Positions 1 to 6,285 are shown, counted from the stretch's first letter. The stretch: 9,977 nucleotides of DNA from Stenotrophomonas sp. (GCA_003510825.1 DOKO01000086.1:1-9977), one strand, 5' to 3'. Notes: generated by a model from the letters alone, not told the origin. Numbers and translations are program-made.

Positions 1-16
1 ATGGCCCGGCGCTACC
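1..16 (-). repeat. Partial SMAG-like GTAG repeat at the window edge
   Basis: Read on the minus strand this is GGTAGCGCCGGGCCAT. That fits the first half of a GTAG-headed palindrome with a stem starting GCGCCGGGC and a CAT loop; the other arm would lie before base 1. A second, alternative stem, GCCCGG-N5-CCGGGC, is seen at 4-20. Assignment to the Stenotrophomonas SMAG family is from memory of its GTAG head and CAT loop. Confidence 0.6.
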
Positions 17-31
17 GGGCATCCGAACCCC

Positions 32-54
32 ATCCACGCATGGCGTGGATCTAC
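32..54 (-). repeat. SMAG-like GTAG palindrome, copy 1
   Basis: On the minus strand the element reads GTAG, then ATCCACGC, CAT, GCGTGGAT: a perfect 8-bp inverted repeat around a 3-nt loop with the GTAG head. An identical copy lies 102 nt to the right, at 134-156. Such elements in Stenotrophomonas often sit just after genes and can act in mRNA 3' processing or termination; that role is family knowledge and not shown here. Confidence 0.8.
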
Positions 55-80
55 CAGTCGCCGGCCAGCAGCGCGCCGGC
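51..80 (-). pseudogene. Fossil of a LysR-gene 3' end (duplicate last codons)
   Basis: The 53 nt at 28-80 match 130-182 with three mismatches. In the right-hand copy this stretch is the last nine codons and stop of the LysR gene (A-D-ALLAGDW-stop). Read in the same frame, the left copy gives A-G-ALLAGDW-stop. Two of the three differences are synonymous (TTG/CTG and GCG/GCC) and one changes Asp to Gly. This pattern suggests a remnant of a diverged allele's 3' end and not random similarity. The alternative is that these bases are simply flank carried along with the repeat family. Confidence 0.5.
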
Positions 81-82
81 AA

Positions 83-121
83 GGGGTCGGATCCCTTTCC
101 CATGGAAAGGGCTCTGACCCC
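83..121. repeat. GGGGTC...GACCCC palindromic repeat (REP-like), left copy
   Basis: Arms of 18 nt, GGGGTCGGATCCCTTTCC and GGAAAGGGCTCTGACCCC, pair around CAT with two mismatches. The same element, in reverse orientation and with a different loop, closes the right end of the window at 9938-9977. It differs from the GTAG-headed repeats and lies between the two near-identical LysR-end copies. Confidence 0.8.
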
Positions 122-133
122 GGAGTGGCCCCC

Positions 134-156
134 ATCCACGCATGGCGTGGATCTAC
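134..156 (-). repeat. SMAG-like GTAG palindrome, copy 2, supplying the LysR stop codon
   Basis: This is the same GTAG-ATCCACGC-CAT-GCGTGGAT element as at 32-54. The TAG of its GTAG head, at 155-153 on the minus strand, is the stop codon of the LysR gene. The hairpin therefore follows directly on the stop and probably forms the mRNA 3' end or a processing site. Confidence 0.8.
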
Positions 157-1052
157 CAGTCGCCCGCCAGCAACGCGTCGGCCAGCACCTGCAGTTTTGG
201 CGAATGCTGCCGCGACGGCGGATAGATCAGCGACAACTCGCGGCTGCGCCCTTCAAACGGCTGCAGCACGCGCTTCAGCCGTCCGTCGGCCAACGCATCG
301 GCTACCGCGAAATCCATCACCTGCACGATGCCGATGCCGGCGATGGCCGCTTCCACCAGCGGATCACCGCTGTCGAACACCATCCGCGTCGGCGGGGTGA
401 AGTCGCACAGCTGGCCGTCCTGCCGGAACTGCCAGTCCACCACCCGCCCGCTGCGCAGGTTGCGTACCGCCAGGCAGGCATGGTCATGCAGCGCGGCGAT
501 ATCCCCTGGCGTACCGCAACGGGCAAGGTAATCCGGGCTGGCCACGGTCACCCAGCGCAGCGGCCGTAGCGGCCGCGCAACGATGCGCTGGTCGGCAATC
601 ACGCCGGTGCGCAGCGCGGCATCGAAGCCTTCCTCGACCAGATCGACCAGGCGATCACTGAGTACCGCGTCCACCTGCAGCTGCGGGTGCTGCTGCAGCA
701 AGGGCCCCAGCAGCGGCACCAGCACCTTGCGCCCGAACATCGACGGCGCACTGATCTTCAGCGTGCCCGACGGCGTGCACGGGCGGTCAGCCAGCTGGCG
801 CTCGGCATCCTCGAGGCCGCACAGCAGCGGCGCCACCTGGTCGACGAACTGGCGCCCATCGGGGGTCAGCGCCACGTTGCGGGTGTTCCGCTGCAGCAGC
901 TTCACCCCCAGCGTGGCCTCCAGCCGGCCGATCGCGCGCGACAGCCCGGACTGGCTCAGGCCCAGCTGCCCGGCAGCGACGGTGAAGCTGCGCGCCTCGG
1001 CCACCTGCACCAGCATGCGCAGGGCATTGAGGTCCAACGAGGATCCATTCAT
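153..1052 (-). CDS. LysR-type transcriptional regulator, CrgA-like group
   Basis: A 299-aa LysR-family DNA-binding regulator, probably controlling the divergent MFS transporter gene. The winged helix-turn-helix spans about residues 8-65: a typical LTTR start (LDLNALRMLVQVAEARSF), recognition-helix region around residues 33-48 (SQSGLSRAIGRLEATLG), then LLQRNTRNVALTPDG. The ligand-binding domain follows from about residue 95. The late IYPPSRQHSPKLQVLADAL stretch is typical of the CrgA-like branch, which often senses small aromatic or electrophilic compounds; the ligand here is unknown. Start: ATG at 1052 places the HTH at the usual distance; another ATG at 1064 would add MIFG, and neither has a clear Shine-Dalgarno. 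A much longer upstream open frame exists but would run through the transporter gene. The stop codon is part of a GTAG repeat. Family assignment is firm; target and ligand are inferred. Confidence 0.93.
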   Translation of the reverse strand: MNGSSLDLNALRMLVQVAEARSFTVAAGQLGLSQSGLSRAIGRLEATLGVKLLQRNTRNVALTPDGRQFVDQVAPLLCGLEDAERQLADRPCTPSGTLKISAPSMFGRKVLVPLLGPLLQQHPQLQVDAVLSDRLVDLVEEGFDAALRTGVIADQRIVARPLRPLRWVTVASPDYLARCGTPGDIAALHDHACLAVRNLRSGRVVDWQFRQDGQLCDFTPPTRMVFDSGDPLVEAAIAGIGIVQVMDFAVADALADGRLKRVLQPFEGRSRELSLIYPPSRQHSPKLQVLADALLAGDW

Positions 1053-1089
1053 GCCGAAAATCATGACAGATATGGTTCGGGAGGGGTTT

Positions 1090-1109
1090 ATTGATTGGCC
1101 CGCATCAAT
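1090..1109. promoter_or_regulatory. Likely LysR operator between the divergent genes
   Basis: A perfect inverted repeat, ATTGAT-N8-ATCAAT, lies in the AT-richer gap between the LysR and MFS genes. Dyads of this type, related to the T-N11-A LysR box, are usual binding sites for the adjacent regulator. It covers the ATG at 1108, which argues that the transporter starts further downstream, at 1144. Binding has not been shown. Confidence 0.55.
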
Positions 1110-1143
1110 GAGACTGCGTTCCCCCGCCGATCCGCCGCCGCCG

Positions 1144-2556
1144 ATGCCCCCTCTCAAGTACCCGCGCTGGGCGCTGACCCTGCTGGCCACCGCCCAGCTG
1201 ATCATCGCCCTGGACGCCACCATCATCTTCGTCGCCCTGCATGACATGGGCCGCGCGCTGCAGATCAACGCGCAGCAGCTGCAGTGGGTGGTCAGCGCCT
1301 ACACCGTGGCCTTCGGTGGCAGCCTGCTGCTGGGCGGGCGCGCCGCCGACCTGATCGGGCGCCGCCGCTTCTACCGGCTGGGCATGCTGCTGTTCGCGCT
1401 GGCCTCGCTGCTGGGCGCGCTGGCACCGAACGCCACGCTGCTGATCATCGCGCGCGCCGCACAGGGCATCGGTGCCGCACTGCTGTTCCCGGCCACGCTG
1501 GCGCTGATCAACACGCTGTATGCCGAAGGCCCGGTGCGCAACCGCGCGCTGGCGATCTGGAGCATGGCCAGCGCGGTCGGCCTGGCATTGGGCACCCTGC
1601 TCGGCGGCGTGCTGACCCAGGCGTTCGGCTGGCCCGCTGTGCTGGCGGTGATCGTGCCGCTGGCCACCGCCTGCGCCATCGCCGCCGGTGCATGGCTGCC
1701 GGCCGATGGTCCCCGTTCGCAGGGCCGCTCGTTCGATCTGGCCGGCTGCATCACCGTCACCCTTGGCGGCAGCCTGCTGGTGACCACCCTCGTGCAGGGA
1801 CCGGAGTGGGGCTGGACCGCGCCGGCCACGCTGGGCTGCCTGCTGCTGTCGGCGCTGCTGCTGGTGGCTTTCGTGCAGATCGAACAGCGCAGCCGCGACC
1901 CGCTGATGCAGTTCGCGCTGCTGCGCCTGCCCGGCCTGCGCGCCGCGCTCGGCCTCACCTTCGCCTTCATGAGCAGCTACGGCGTGCAGTACTACTTCAT
2001 GGCGCTGTATTTCCAGGATGGCTATGGCTGGAGTCCGCTGCAGGCTGGCCTGGCGTTCCTGCCGGCGACGGCGGTGTGCACGGTCGGCATCCAGCTGGCC
2101 GAGTGGGCACTGAAGCGCTGGAGCGCGCGCAAGGTGCTGGTGCTCGGCCAGCTGGCCGGCGCCGTCGGCATCGCCTGGGTCGCAGCAACACTCCCGCACG
2201 CCTCGAACTTCTGGCCGCTGCTGCCGGGCGTGGTGGTGCTGAGCATCGGCCAGGGCATGACCTGGACCTCGATGTGGATCGTGGCAGGGCAGGGCGTGCC
2301 GGCCGCACAGCAGGGCGTGGCCTCGGGCATGGCCGCCACCGCGCAGCAGATCGGCGGTGCGCTGGGCCTGGCGGTGCTGGTGATGGTGGCCAATGCCGGC
2401 GCCGGTGTTGCAGGTTCGCCCAGCGCGCTGGCCGGGCTGGTGCGTGCCGAGTACGGCGCCGCGCTGTTCGCCCTGTTCGGCGTGGTCATCGCGCTGGGCC
2501 TGCCCCCGGCACCGGTAGACTGCGGTTCCCTCGATGGCCACGCCAACAACGCATGA
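1144..2556 (+). CDS. MFS drug-efflux-type transporter, 14 predicted membrane helices (DHA2-like)
   Basis: An inner-membrane major facilitator of about 470 aa, probably a proton-driven exporter of drugs or toxic metabolites. Fourteen hydrophobic segments can be counted, matching the DHA2 (EmrB/QacA) layout. The first helix ends LDATIIFVAL, where the family usually has LDxTIVNVALP. The cytoplasmic motif A is clear as GGRAADLIGRRRF after helix 2. The antiporter motif C region in helix 5 reads GLALGTLLGG, with Thr where the family usually has Pro. Start: ATG 1144 puts helix 1 almost at the N terminus; ATG 1108 would add 12 proline-rich residues but lies inside the presumed operator. Neither has a good ribosome site. 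It is divergent from a LysR gene and overlaps the next gene by ATGA. The substrate cannot be read from the sequence. Confidence 0.92.
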   Translation: MPPLKYPRWALTLLATAQLIIALDATIIFVALHDMGRALQINAQQLQWVVSAYTVAFGGSLLLGGRAADLIGRRRFYRLGMLLFALASLLGALAPNATLLIIARAAQGIGAALLFPATLALINTLYAEGPVRNRALAIWSMASAVGLALGTLLGGVLTQAFGWPAVLAVIVPLATACAIAAGAWLPADGPRSQGRSFDLAGCITVTLGGSLLVTTLVQGPEWGWTAPATLGCLLLSALLLVAFVQIEQRSRDPLMQFALLRLPGLRAALGLTFAFMSSYGVQYYFMALYFQDGYGWSPLQAGLAFLPATAVCTVGIQLAEWALKRWSARKVLVLGQLAGAVGIAWVAATLPHASNFWPLLPGVVVLSIGQGMTWTSMWIVAGQGVPAAQQGVASGMAATAQQIGGALGLAVLVMVANAGAGVAGSPSALAGLVRAEYGAALFALFGVVIALGLPPAPVDCGSLDGHANNA

Positions 2557-3224
2557 TCGAACTGCTGGATCTGCAACAGACGCTGCACGCATTCGCTGCC
2601 TGCAACGACGACCATGGCGTGTACGCGTCCTTCGGCTGGGTGCACGCCACCGACGGCGAGCTGCTGCAGGCGCGGTTCTGGTTGCCGCCCGACGAGGAGA
2701 CCGCGTTCGACGATGACAGCGAGGTGCCGGCCGAGGCGCGCGCGCTGGGCCTGTCCACCTATCTGGAACCGGCGACGTTCGCCGACGTGCTCGACGTGCA
2801 GAAGCGGCAGCGCCCTCTGTCCACGCTGGCTGAGTACGCGCAGGCGCTGGCGTACTACCACGAGTACGACGCGTTCCAGCAGATCGAAGGCATCGACGAG
2901 GCACTGGGTGAGGCCACGGCCGCAGACCAGGCCATCGCGCGCGATGCCGGCGTAGGTAAGGGCATCTTTGCCTCGTTCGATCTGCAGCTGCTGGCGTGCG
3001 CGGACGAGCAGCTGAAGGCCACCGCGCAGGCTGTGGCGCACCTGCACGAGGTGCCGGTGGGTGAGGCGCTGGCGCGCTGCCGTGCGTTGCCGCTGTTGCT
3101 GGGCGAAGCTTTGGATCGCAACCGCGCGCAGGCCATCAAGGATCAGTTCGAAGCCATCGGCGCGACCGTGCAGGTGCACGGGTTCAAGCCGTTCCCGTGG
3201 ATGGACGCGCCCGTGTTGCGTTGA
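2553..3224 (+). CDS. Unrecognised 223-aa protein with an L7/L12 C-terminal-like tail
   Basis: I do not recognise this family. It is a soluble, acidic protein with no signal peptide or membrane segment. Residues 1-45 look compact (HGVYASFGWVHATDGELLQARFWLPP), followed by an acidic stretch near 48-60 (DEETAFDDDSEVP) and a helical middle (about 75-130). Residues 155-210 follow the pattern of the ribosomal protein L7/L12 C-terminal domain: a helix (ATAQAVAHLHEVPVGEALARC), a short LPLLLGEALDR turn, a helix AQAIKDQFEAIGA, then a strand TVQVHGF. This fold also occurs in small non-ribosomal proteins. Translation is probably coupled to the MFS gene through the ATGA overlap at 2553-2556. Despite this, a role in transport is not evident. 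Its stop lies 6 bp from that of the convergent operon. Codon use resembles its neighbours, so it is probably a real native gene. Confidence 0.8.
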   Translation: MIELLDLQQTLHAFAACNDDHGVYASFGWVHATDGELLQARFWLPPDEETAFDDDSEVPAEARALGLSTYLEPATFADVLDVQKRQRPLSTLAEYAQALAYYHEYDAFQQIEGIDEALGEATAADQAIARDAGVGKGIFASFDLQLLACADEQLKATAQAVAHLHEVPVGEALARCRALPLLLGEALDRNRAQAIKDQFEAIGATVQVHGFKPFPWMDAPVLR

Positions 3225-3230
3225 TGACGA

Positions 3231-4040
3231 TTACCCTGCCGCCAGCAACCCCGGCTGCAACGCGCTGAAAATCCGCGCCAGGCGCTCGGCCCAGGCCTGC
3301 TGCCCGGCCACATCGGCAATCAGGTCCTGGCGGATCTCCAGCTCCACATGCACCAGGCCACGACCTTCGCCGTGCACCGGCACCGCGTAGTCGCTGGTGC
3401 TGCTCACCGAATACGGTTGGTTGTCGCCCACCACCAGGTCACCTTCATCGCGCAGGGCCTGCAGCAGTGCCTGGGCGAAGCGCGTGTCCTGGTGGTACAG
3501 CACGCCGGCGTGCCACGGCCGCGCCGCGCCGTTCATCGCCGGAGTGAAGCTGTGCATCATCACCAGCAGGGTCGGGCGGCCGGCGTCGCGGCGCGCGTCC
3601 AGCTCGGCATCGATGCGTGCGTGGTACGGCGCGTGGATGGCATCGATGCGCTGCTGCCGCTGCGCCGCCGACAGCCCGGCATTGCCCGGCACCACGGTGT
3701 GGTCGCTCACTTCCGGGATCAGCGTGGGCGAGGCCAGCGGCCGGTTGCAGTCGATCAGCAACCGCGAATAGGTCTGTTCGATGGCCCACGCATCCAGCAG
3801 CCCGGCCAGTGCGCGGGTGGTGCCGGCGATGCCGATGTCCCAGCCGATGTGGCGGTCCAGTTCGGCCTGCGCCAGGCCCAGGCCATGCAGCGCGCGCGGC
3901 ACCTGCTGGCCGGCGTGGTCGGCCAGCAGTACGAACGGCGAGGCGCCCTGCGCACGATGGATCGTGTAGATCGCAGGATCCTCGGCACCGAGCAGGGCCG
4001 GCGCCGCATGCAGGTCGGCATCAGCCACGCGGGCGTCCAT
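3231..4040 (-). CDS. N-formylglutamate amidohydrolase family protein
   Basis: A 269-aa cytoplasmic member of the N-formylglutamate amidohydrolase (FGase) family. The classical enzyme splits N-formylglutamate to glutamate and formate in histidine breakdown; many chromosomal paralogues act on other N-formyl or related amides. Family signatures visible: SPFVLLADHAG (D41, H42), RHIGWDIGIAGTTRAL (H64, D68), YSRLLIDCNRPL (N99, R100), MMHSFTP (H163), GDNQPYS and a terminal HVELEIRQDLI segment. D41/H42, H64/D68 and H163 are the likely metal or catalytic residues. The length is normal for the family. It is the last gene of the leftward operon; ATG 4040 lies inside the end of the Nudix gene (20-nt overlap). 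No histidine-utilisation genes are nearby, so hutG is not justified as a name. Confidence 0.88.
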   Translation of the reverse strand: MDARVADADLHAAPALLGAEDPAIYTIHRAQGASPFVLLADHAGQQVPRALHGLGLAQAELDRHIGWDIGIAGTTRALAGLLDAWAIEQTYSRLLIDCNRPLASPTLIPEVSDHTVVPGNAGLSAAQRQQRIDAIHAPYHARIDAELDARRDAGRPTLLVMMHSFTPAMNGAARPWHAGVLYHQDTRFAQALLQALRDEGDLVVGDNQPYSVSSTSDYAVPVHGEGRGLVHVELEIRQDLIADVAGQQAWAERLARIFSALQPGLLAAG

Positions 4041-4575
4041 CCAGATGGTGCTCGATCATCCACAGGCCGGCCCAGAGCTTGGCGTCCAGCGCGTAGCCTT
4101 CGCCCATCTTCTGCACCAGCCAGGCGGCGGCCTGCGCGCGCGGAATCTCGTGCACGGTGATGTCTTCGCTGTCATCGCCGCCGCCCTCGCCGATGCGGCG
4201 CAGGCCGGTGGCACGGACGAAGGCGATCTGCTCGCTGCTGGCGCCGGAGGACGTCGGGCCGATCATCAGCACTTCGGCGTGCTCGGCGGTCCAGCCGGTT
4301 TCTTCTTCCAGCTCGCGCACGGCCGACGCTTCAATCGACTCGCCCGCCGTGATGTCGCCGACCAGGCCGGCCGGCATCTCGATGGTGGCCGACTGCAGCG
4401 GCACGCGGAACTGTTCGACGAACACCACCTTGTCCTCGGGGGTGACCGCGATGATGATCGCCGCCAGGCCACCGGCATGGGTGCGTTCGCTGTATTCCCA
4501 CGTGCCGCGCACGACCATGCGCTGGTACTTGCCTTCGTAGACGACGCGCGGGGCTTCGGTGTTTCTCTGGCTCAT
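4021..4575 (-). CDS. Nudix hydrolase, ADP-ribose pyrophosphatase-like
   Basis: A 184-aa Nudix-family pyrophosphohydrolase that would cleave a nucleoside diphosphate linked to another group. The full Nudix box is present at residues 73-95: G73-x5-E79-x7-R87E88-x2-E91E92-x-G94-W95, with all metal-binding positions kept. N-terminal strands (VVYEGKYQRMVVRGTWEYSER) and the segment VVFVEQFRVPL...EMPAGLV match the ADP-ribose pyrophosphatase branch (NudF-like), which carries EQFRxP and E-x-PAG. The PTSSGASSEQIAF stretch behind the box lies where those enzymes have SPG-x-SE. ADP-ribose is therefore the best guess for substrate, unproven. ATG 4575 overlaps the exonuclease stop (ATGA); the gene overlaps the next by 20 nt. 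Length is near the family norm. Confidence 0.92.
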   Translation of the reverse strand: MSQRNTEAPRVVYEGKYQRMVVRGTWEYSERTHAGGLAAIIIAVTPEDKVVFVEQFRVPLQSATIEMPAGLVGDITAGESIEASAVRELEEETGWTAEHAEVLMIGPTSSGASSEQIAFVRATGLRRIGEGGGDDSEDITVHEIPRAQAAAWLVQKMGEGYALDAKLWAGLWMIEHHLDGRPRG

Positions 4576-5549
4576 GCGGGCTCGCTGGAGGAGGGGAGGG
4601 AATGGTCGGGACCGGCCGCAGTGGCCGAACCGGGATCGTTGACGCCTGCGGCGCTGAACAGGCGCCGGCGGGTCAGGGGGCCGAAGCGCAGCGTCTGGCA
4701 CAGGCCGCCCAGCAGCTCCGGGTCCGCTGACTGGCGCAGCAGGCCCGGCTGGCAGCCTTCCAGCGGCGCGTCCAGCGCGATGGTGGTCAGCTGCCGCCAG
4801 AGCTGGGCGTGGTCGCGCTGCTCGCGCAGGCGCACGGCCATCTGTGCGGCACCGCGCAGGCGCAGGAACGGTACTTCGTCCAGGCGTTCGTACAGCGCGT
4901 CCATGCTGCCGAAATGGGCCAGCAGCACCGCCGCCGACTTGGCGCCGACGCCGCTGATCCCCGGAATGTTGTCCACCGCATCGCCACACAGGGCCAGGTA
5001 ATCGGCGATCTGGTGCGCGTGCACGCCGTGCCGCGCCTTCACCCCGGCCACGTCCCAGCGCTGGTTGCGTGCGTAGTCCCACTGTTCGTCGTGGTCCAGC
5101 AGCAGCTGCGACAGGTCCTTGTCGGCGGAAATGATCAGGCCGCGATGGCTGTGCCGGTGCTGGTGCAGCGCGCTGCCGATCAGGTCGTCGGCCTCGTAGT
5201 CATGGTGGGCCAGCACTACCAGGCCCAGCGCCGCGCACAGCGCCTTGCAGTGCACGAACTGGCGCTTCAGCGCTTCCGGCGCCGGGTCGCGGTTGGCTTT
5301 GTAGGCCGCGTACAGGCGGTGGCGGAAGCCGCTGTCCAGTGCTTCGTCGAAAGCGATGGCGATATGCCGGGGGCGCTCGCGCTCGAGCAGGTCCAGCAGG
5401 AAGCGGGCGAACCCGTGCACCGCATTGGTCGGCCAGCCCTGGCTGTCCTGGAACTCGTCCGGCAGCGAATGCCAGGCGCGGAACACATAGATGCTGGCAT
5501 CCACCAGGTACAGCGGCGGTGGCAGCGGCACGGCATTCACGGCGCTCAC
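4572..5549 (-). CDS. 5'-3' exonuclease / flap endonuclease (Xni or DNA polymerase I N-terminal type)
   Basis: A stand-alone 325-aa nuclease of the FEN family, matching the N-terminal domain of DNA polymerase I, which removes 5' flaps and RNA primers. The acidic metal ligands are all visible: D17 (YLVDAS), D68 (IAFD), E119/D121/D122 (YEADD), D143/D145 (SADKD), D190/D193 (GDAVDN). The substrate-gripping YKANR (residues 83-87) and the helix-3-turn-helix DNA clamp (NIPGISGVGAKSAAVLLAHFGSMDALYERL, about 194-223) follow. It is about 75 residues longer than E. coli Xni (about 251 aa), the extra part being mainly C-terminal. Start: GTG 5549 overlaps the nitroreductase stop (GTGA); GTG 5540 is the alternative. 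It is the second gene of a tightly packed leftward operon. Function is firm at family level; it may duplicate PolA's nuclease. Confidence 0.93.
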   Translation of the reverse strand: MSAVNAVPLPPPLYLVDASIYVFRAWHSLPDEFQDSQGWPTNAVHGFARFLLDLLERERPRHIAIAFDEALDSGFRHRLYAAYKANRDPAPEALKRQFVHCKALCAALGLVVLAHHDYEADDLIGSALHQHRHSHRGLIISADKDLSQLLLDHDEQWDYARNQRWDVAGVKARHGVHAHQIADYLALCGDAVDNIPGISGVGAKSAAVLLAHFGSMDALYERLDEVPFLRLRGAAQMAVRLREQRDHAQLWRQLTTIALDAPLEGCQPGLLRQSADPELLGGLCQTLRFGPLTRRRLFSAAGVNDPGSATAAGPDHSLPSSSEPA

Positions 5550-6142
5550 TGGCCGGTCCAGTCCTGCAGCAGGGCCGCGGCGTCCGGCCGCTCGCGCTCG
5601 GGCACGTCGGCCCTGGGGGTGCCGATATGGATGAAGCCAGCGATGCCTTCGCCCTCGGCCAGGCCCAGGTGGGCATGCACGGCGGGGTCGAAGGCCATCC
5701 ACGCGGTCAGCCACTGCGCACCGAAGCCCAGCGCCTGGGCGGCCTGCAGCAGGGCGAAGCAGACGCAGCCGGCGGTCATCAGCTGCTCCTGCTCAGGCAC
5801 CTTGGCGTCCGGGCGCGGGCTGGCCACCACCACGATCACCACCGGGGCGTGGCTGAAGCGCTGGCGGTCCTTCTCGAACACCGCCTCGCCGGCCTGCGGA
5901 TCGCGCTGGCGGCTGCGTTCGACCAGGAAGTCCCCCAGGCTGTGACGGGCATCGCCGGCAATCTTCAGGAAACGGAACGGGACGCGCTTGCCGTGGTCGG
6001 GCACGCGGACGGCCGACTGCAGCATGCGCAGCAGGGTGGCCGGGTCCGGGCCGGGCTCGCCCAGCTGCCGCGAGGGCACCGAACGGCGGGCGTCGAGGGC
6101 GAGCAGGGCTGCGGGGTCGGGCATGGAGTCTGAACCGGTCAT
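5546..6142 (-). CDS. Nitroreductase family protein, YdjA-like
   Basis: A 198-aa FMN-dependent oxidoreductase related to E. coli YdjA, which uses NAD(P)H to reduce nitro compounds or similar acceptors. Matches to YdjA as remembered: RRSVPSRQLGEPGP (FMN-binding Arg19-Arg20-Ser21), AVRVPDHGKRVPFRFLKI, VPEQEQLMTAGCVCFALLQAAQALGFGAQW (YdjA has VPRWEQEMSAGCA and QGFGGIW), and IAGFIHIGTP. The length is close to YdjA (about 183 aa) plus a short N-terminal extension. Starts: ATG 6142 is chosen; GTG 6145 lies directly before it and ATG 6124 gives a family-like N terminus. A TATAAT box at 6160-6155 would start the transcript within a few bases of 6142, suggesting a leaderless mRNA. First gene of the four-gene operon. 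The physiological substrate is unknown. Confidence 0.92.
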   Translation of the reverse strand: MTGSDSMPDPAALLALDARRSVPSRQLGEPGPDPATLLRMLQSAVRVPDHGKRVPFRFLKIAGDARHSLGDFLVERSRQRDPQAGEAVFEKDRQRFSHAPVVIVVVASPRPDAKVPEQEQLMTAGCVCFALLQAAQALGFGAQWLTAWMAFDPAVHAHLGLAEGEGIAGFIHIGTPRADVPERERPDAAALLQDWTGQ

Positions 6143-6154
6143 CACGGGCTGAAG

Positions 6155-6160
6155 ATTATA
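6155..6160 (-). promoter_or_regulatory. -10 box of the nitroreductase operon
   Basis: The minus strand carries a perfect TATAAT (6160 to 6155). Transcription would begin near 6148-6147, so only about 5 nt precede ATG 6142. No ribosome binding site is seen there, which fits leaderless translation. No good -35 box is found at 16-19 bp spacing (ACAGCG/GACAGC region), so an activator may be needed. Confidence 0.55.
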
Positions 6161-6214
6161 GTCGGGGCGGTTGGTGACGCTGTCTGCGTCGTGTTTGCCC
6201 CTTCAATATCAAAC

Positions 6215-6230
6215 TGTGATGAACGTCATG
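6215..6230. promoter_or_regulatory. Possible CRP/Clp-type binding site
   Basis: TGTGA-N6-TCATG matches 8 of 10 key bases of the CRP consensus TGTGA-N6-TCACA, which Clp of xanthomonads also recognises. An inner dyad, ATGA-ACG-TCAT, overlaps it. Its centre is about 75 bp from both presumed start points: leftward near 6147, rightward near 6298. It could serve both promoters; this is inference from one half-degenerate match. Confidence 0.3.
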
Positions 6231-6285
6231 CCACTGCCGGGCAACCGGCGAGCCCTTCCCCTCGCCTCGCAGGCCCCGCACGGCT

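Noticed and set aside
28..182. CRISPR array from the repeated units.
   Set aside because: Only two copies with palindromes of known REP type between them, and no cas genes.
1284..2552. Upstream in-frame extension of the 223-aa gene through the MFS gene.
   Set aside because: The translation is Arg/Gly/Ala-rich and resembles no protein; ATG 2553 with an ATGA overlap is the natural start.
1105..2904. Long open frame (about 600 aa) on the minus strand opposite the MFS gene.
   Set aside because: Its composition is Arg/Gln/Ala/His-rich low complexity, the usual antisense shadow in high-GC DNA; the plus strand encodes a clear 14-helix transporter.
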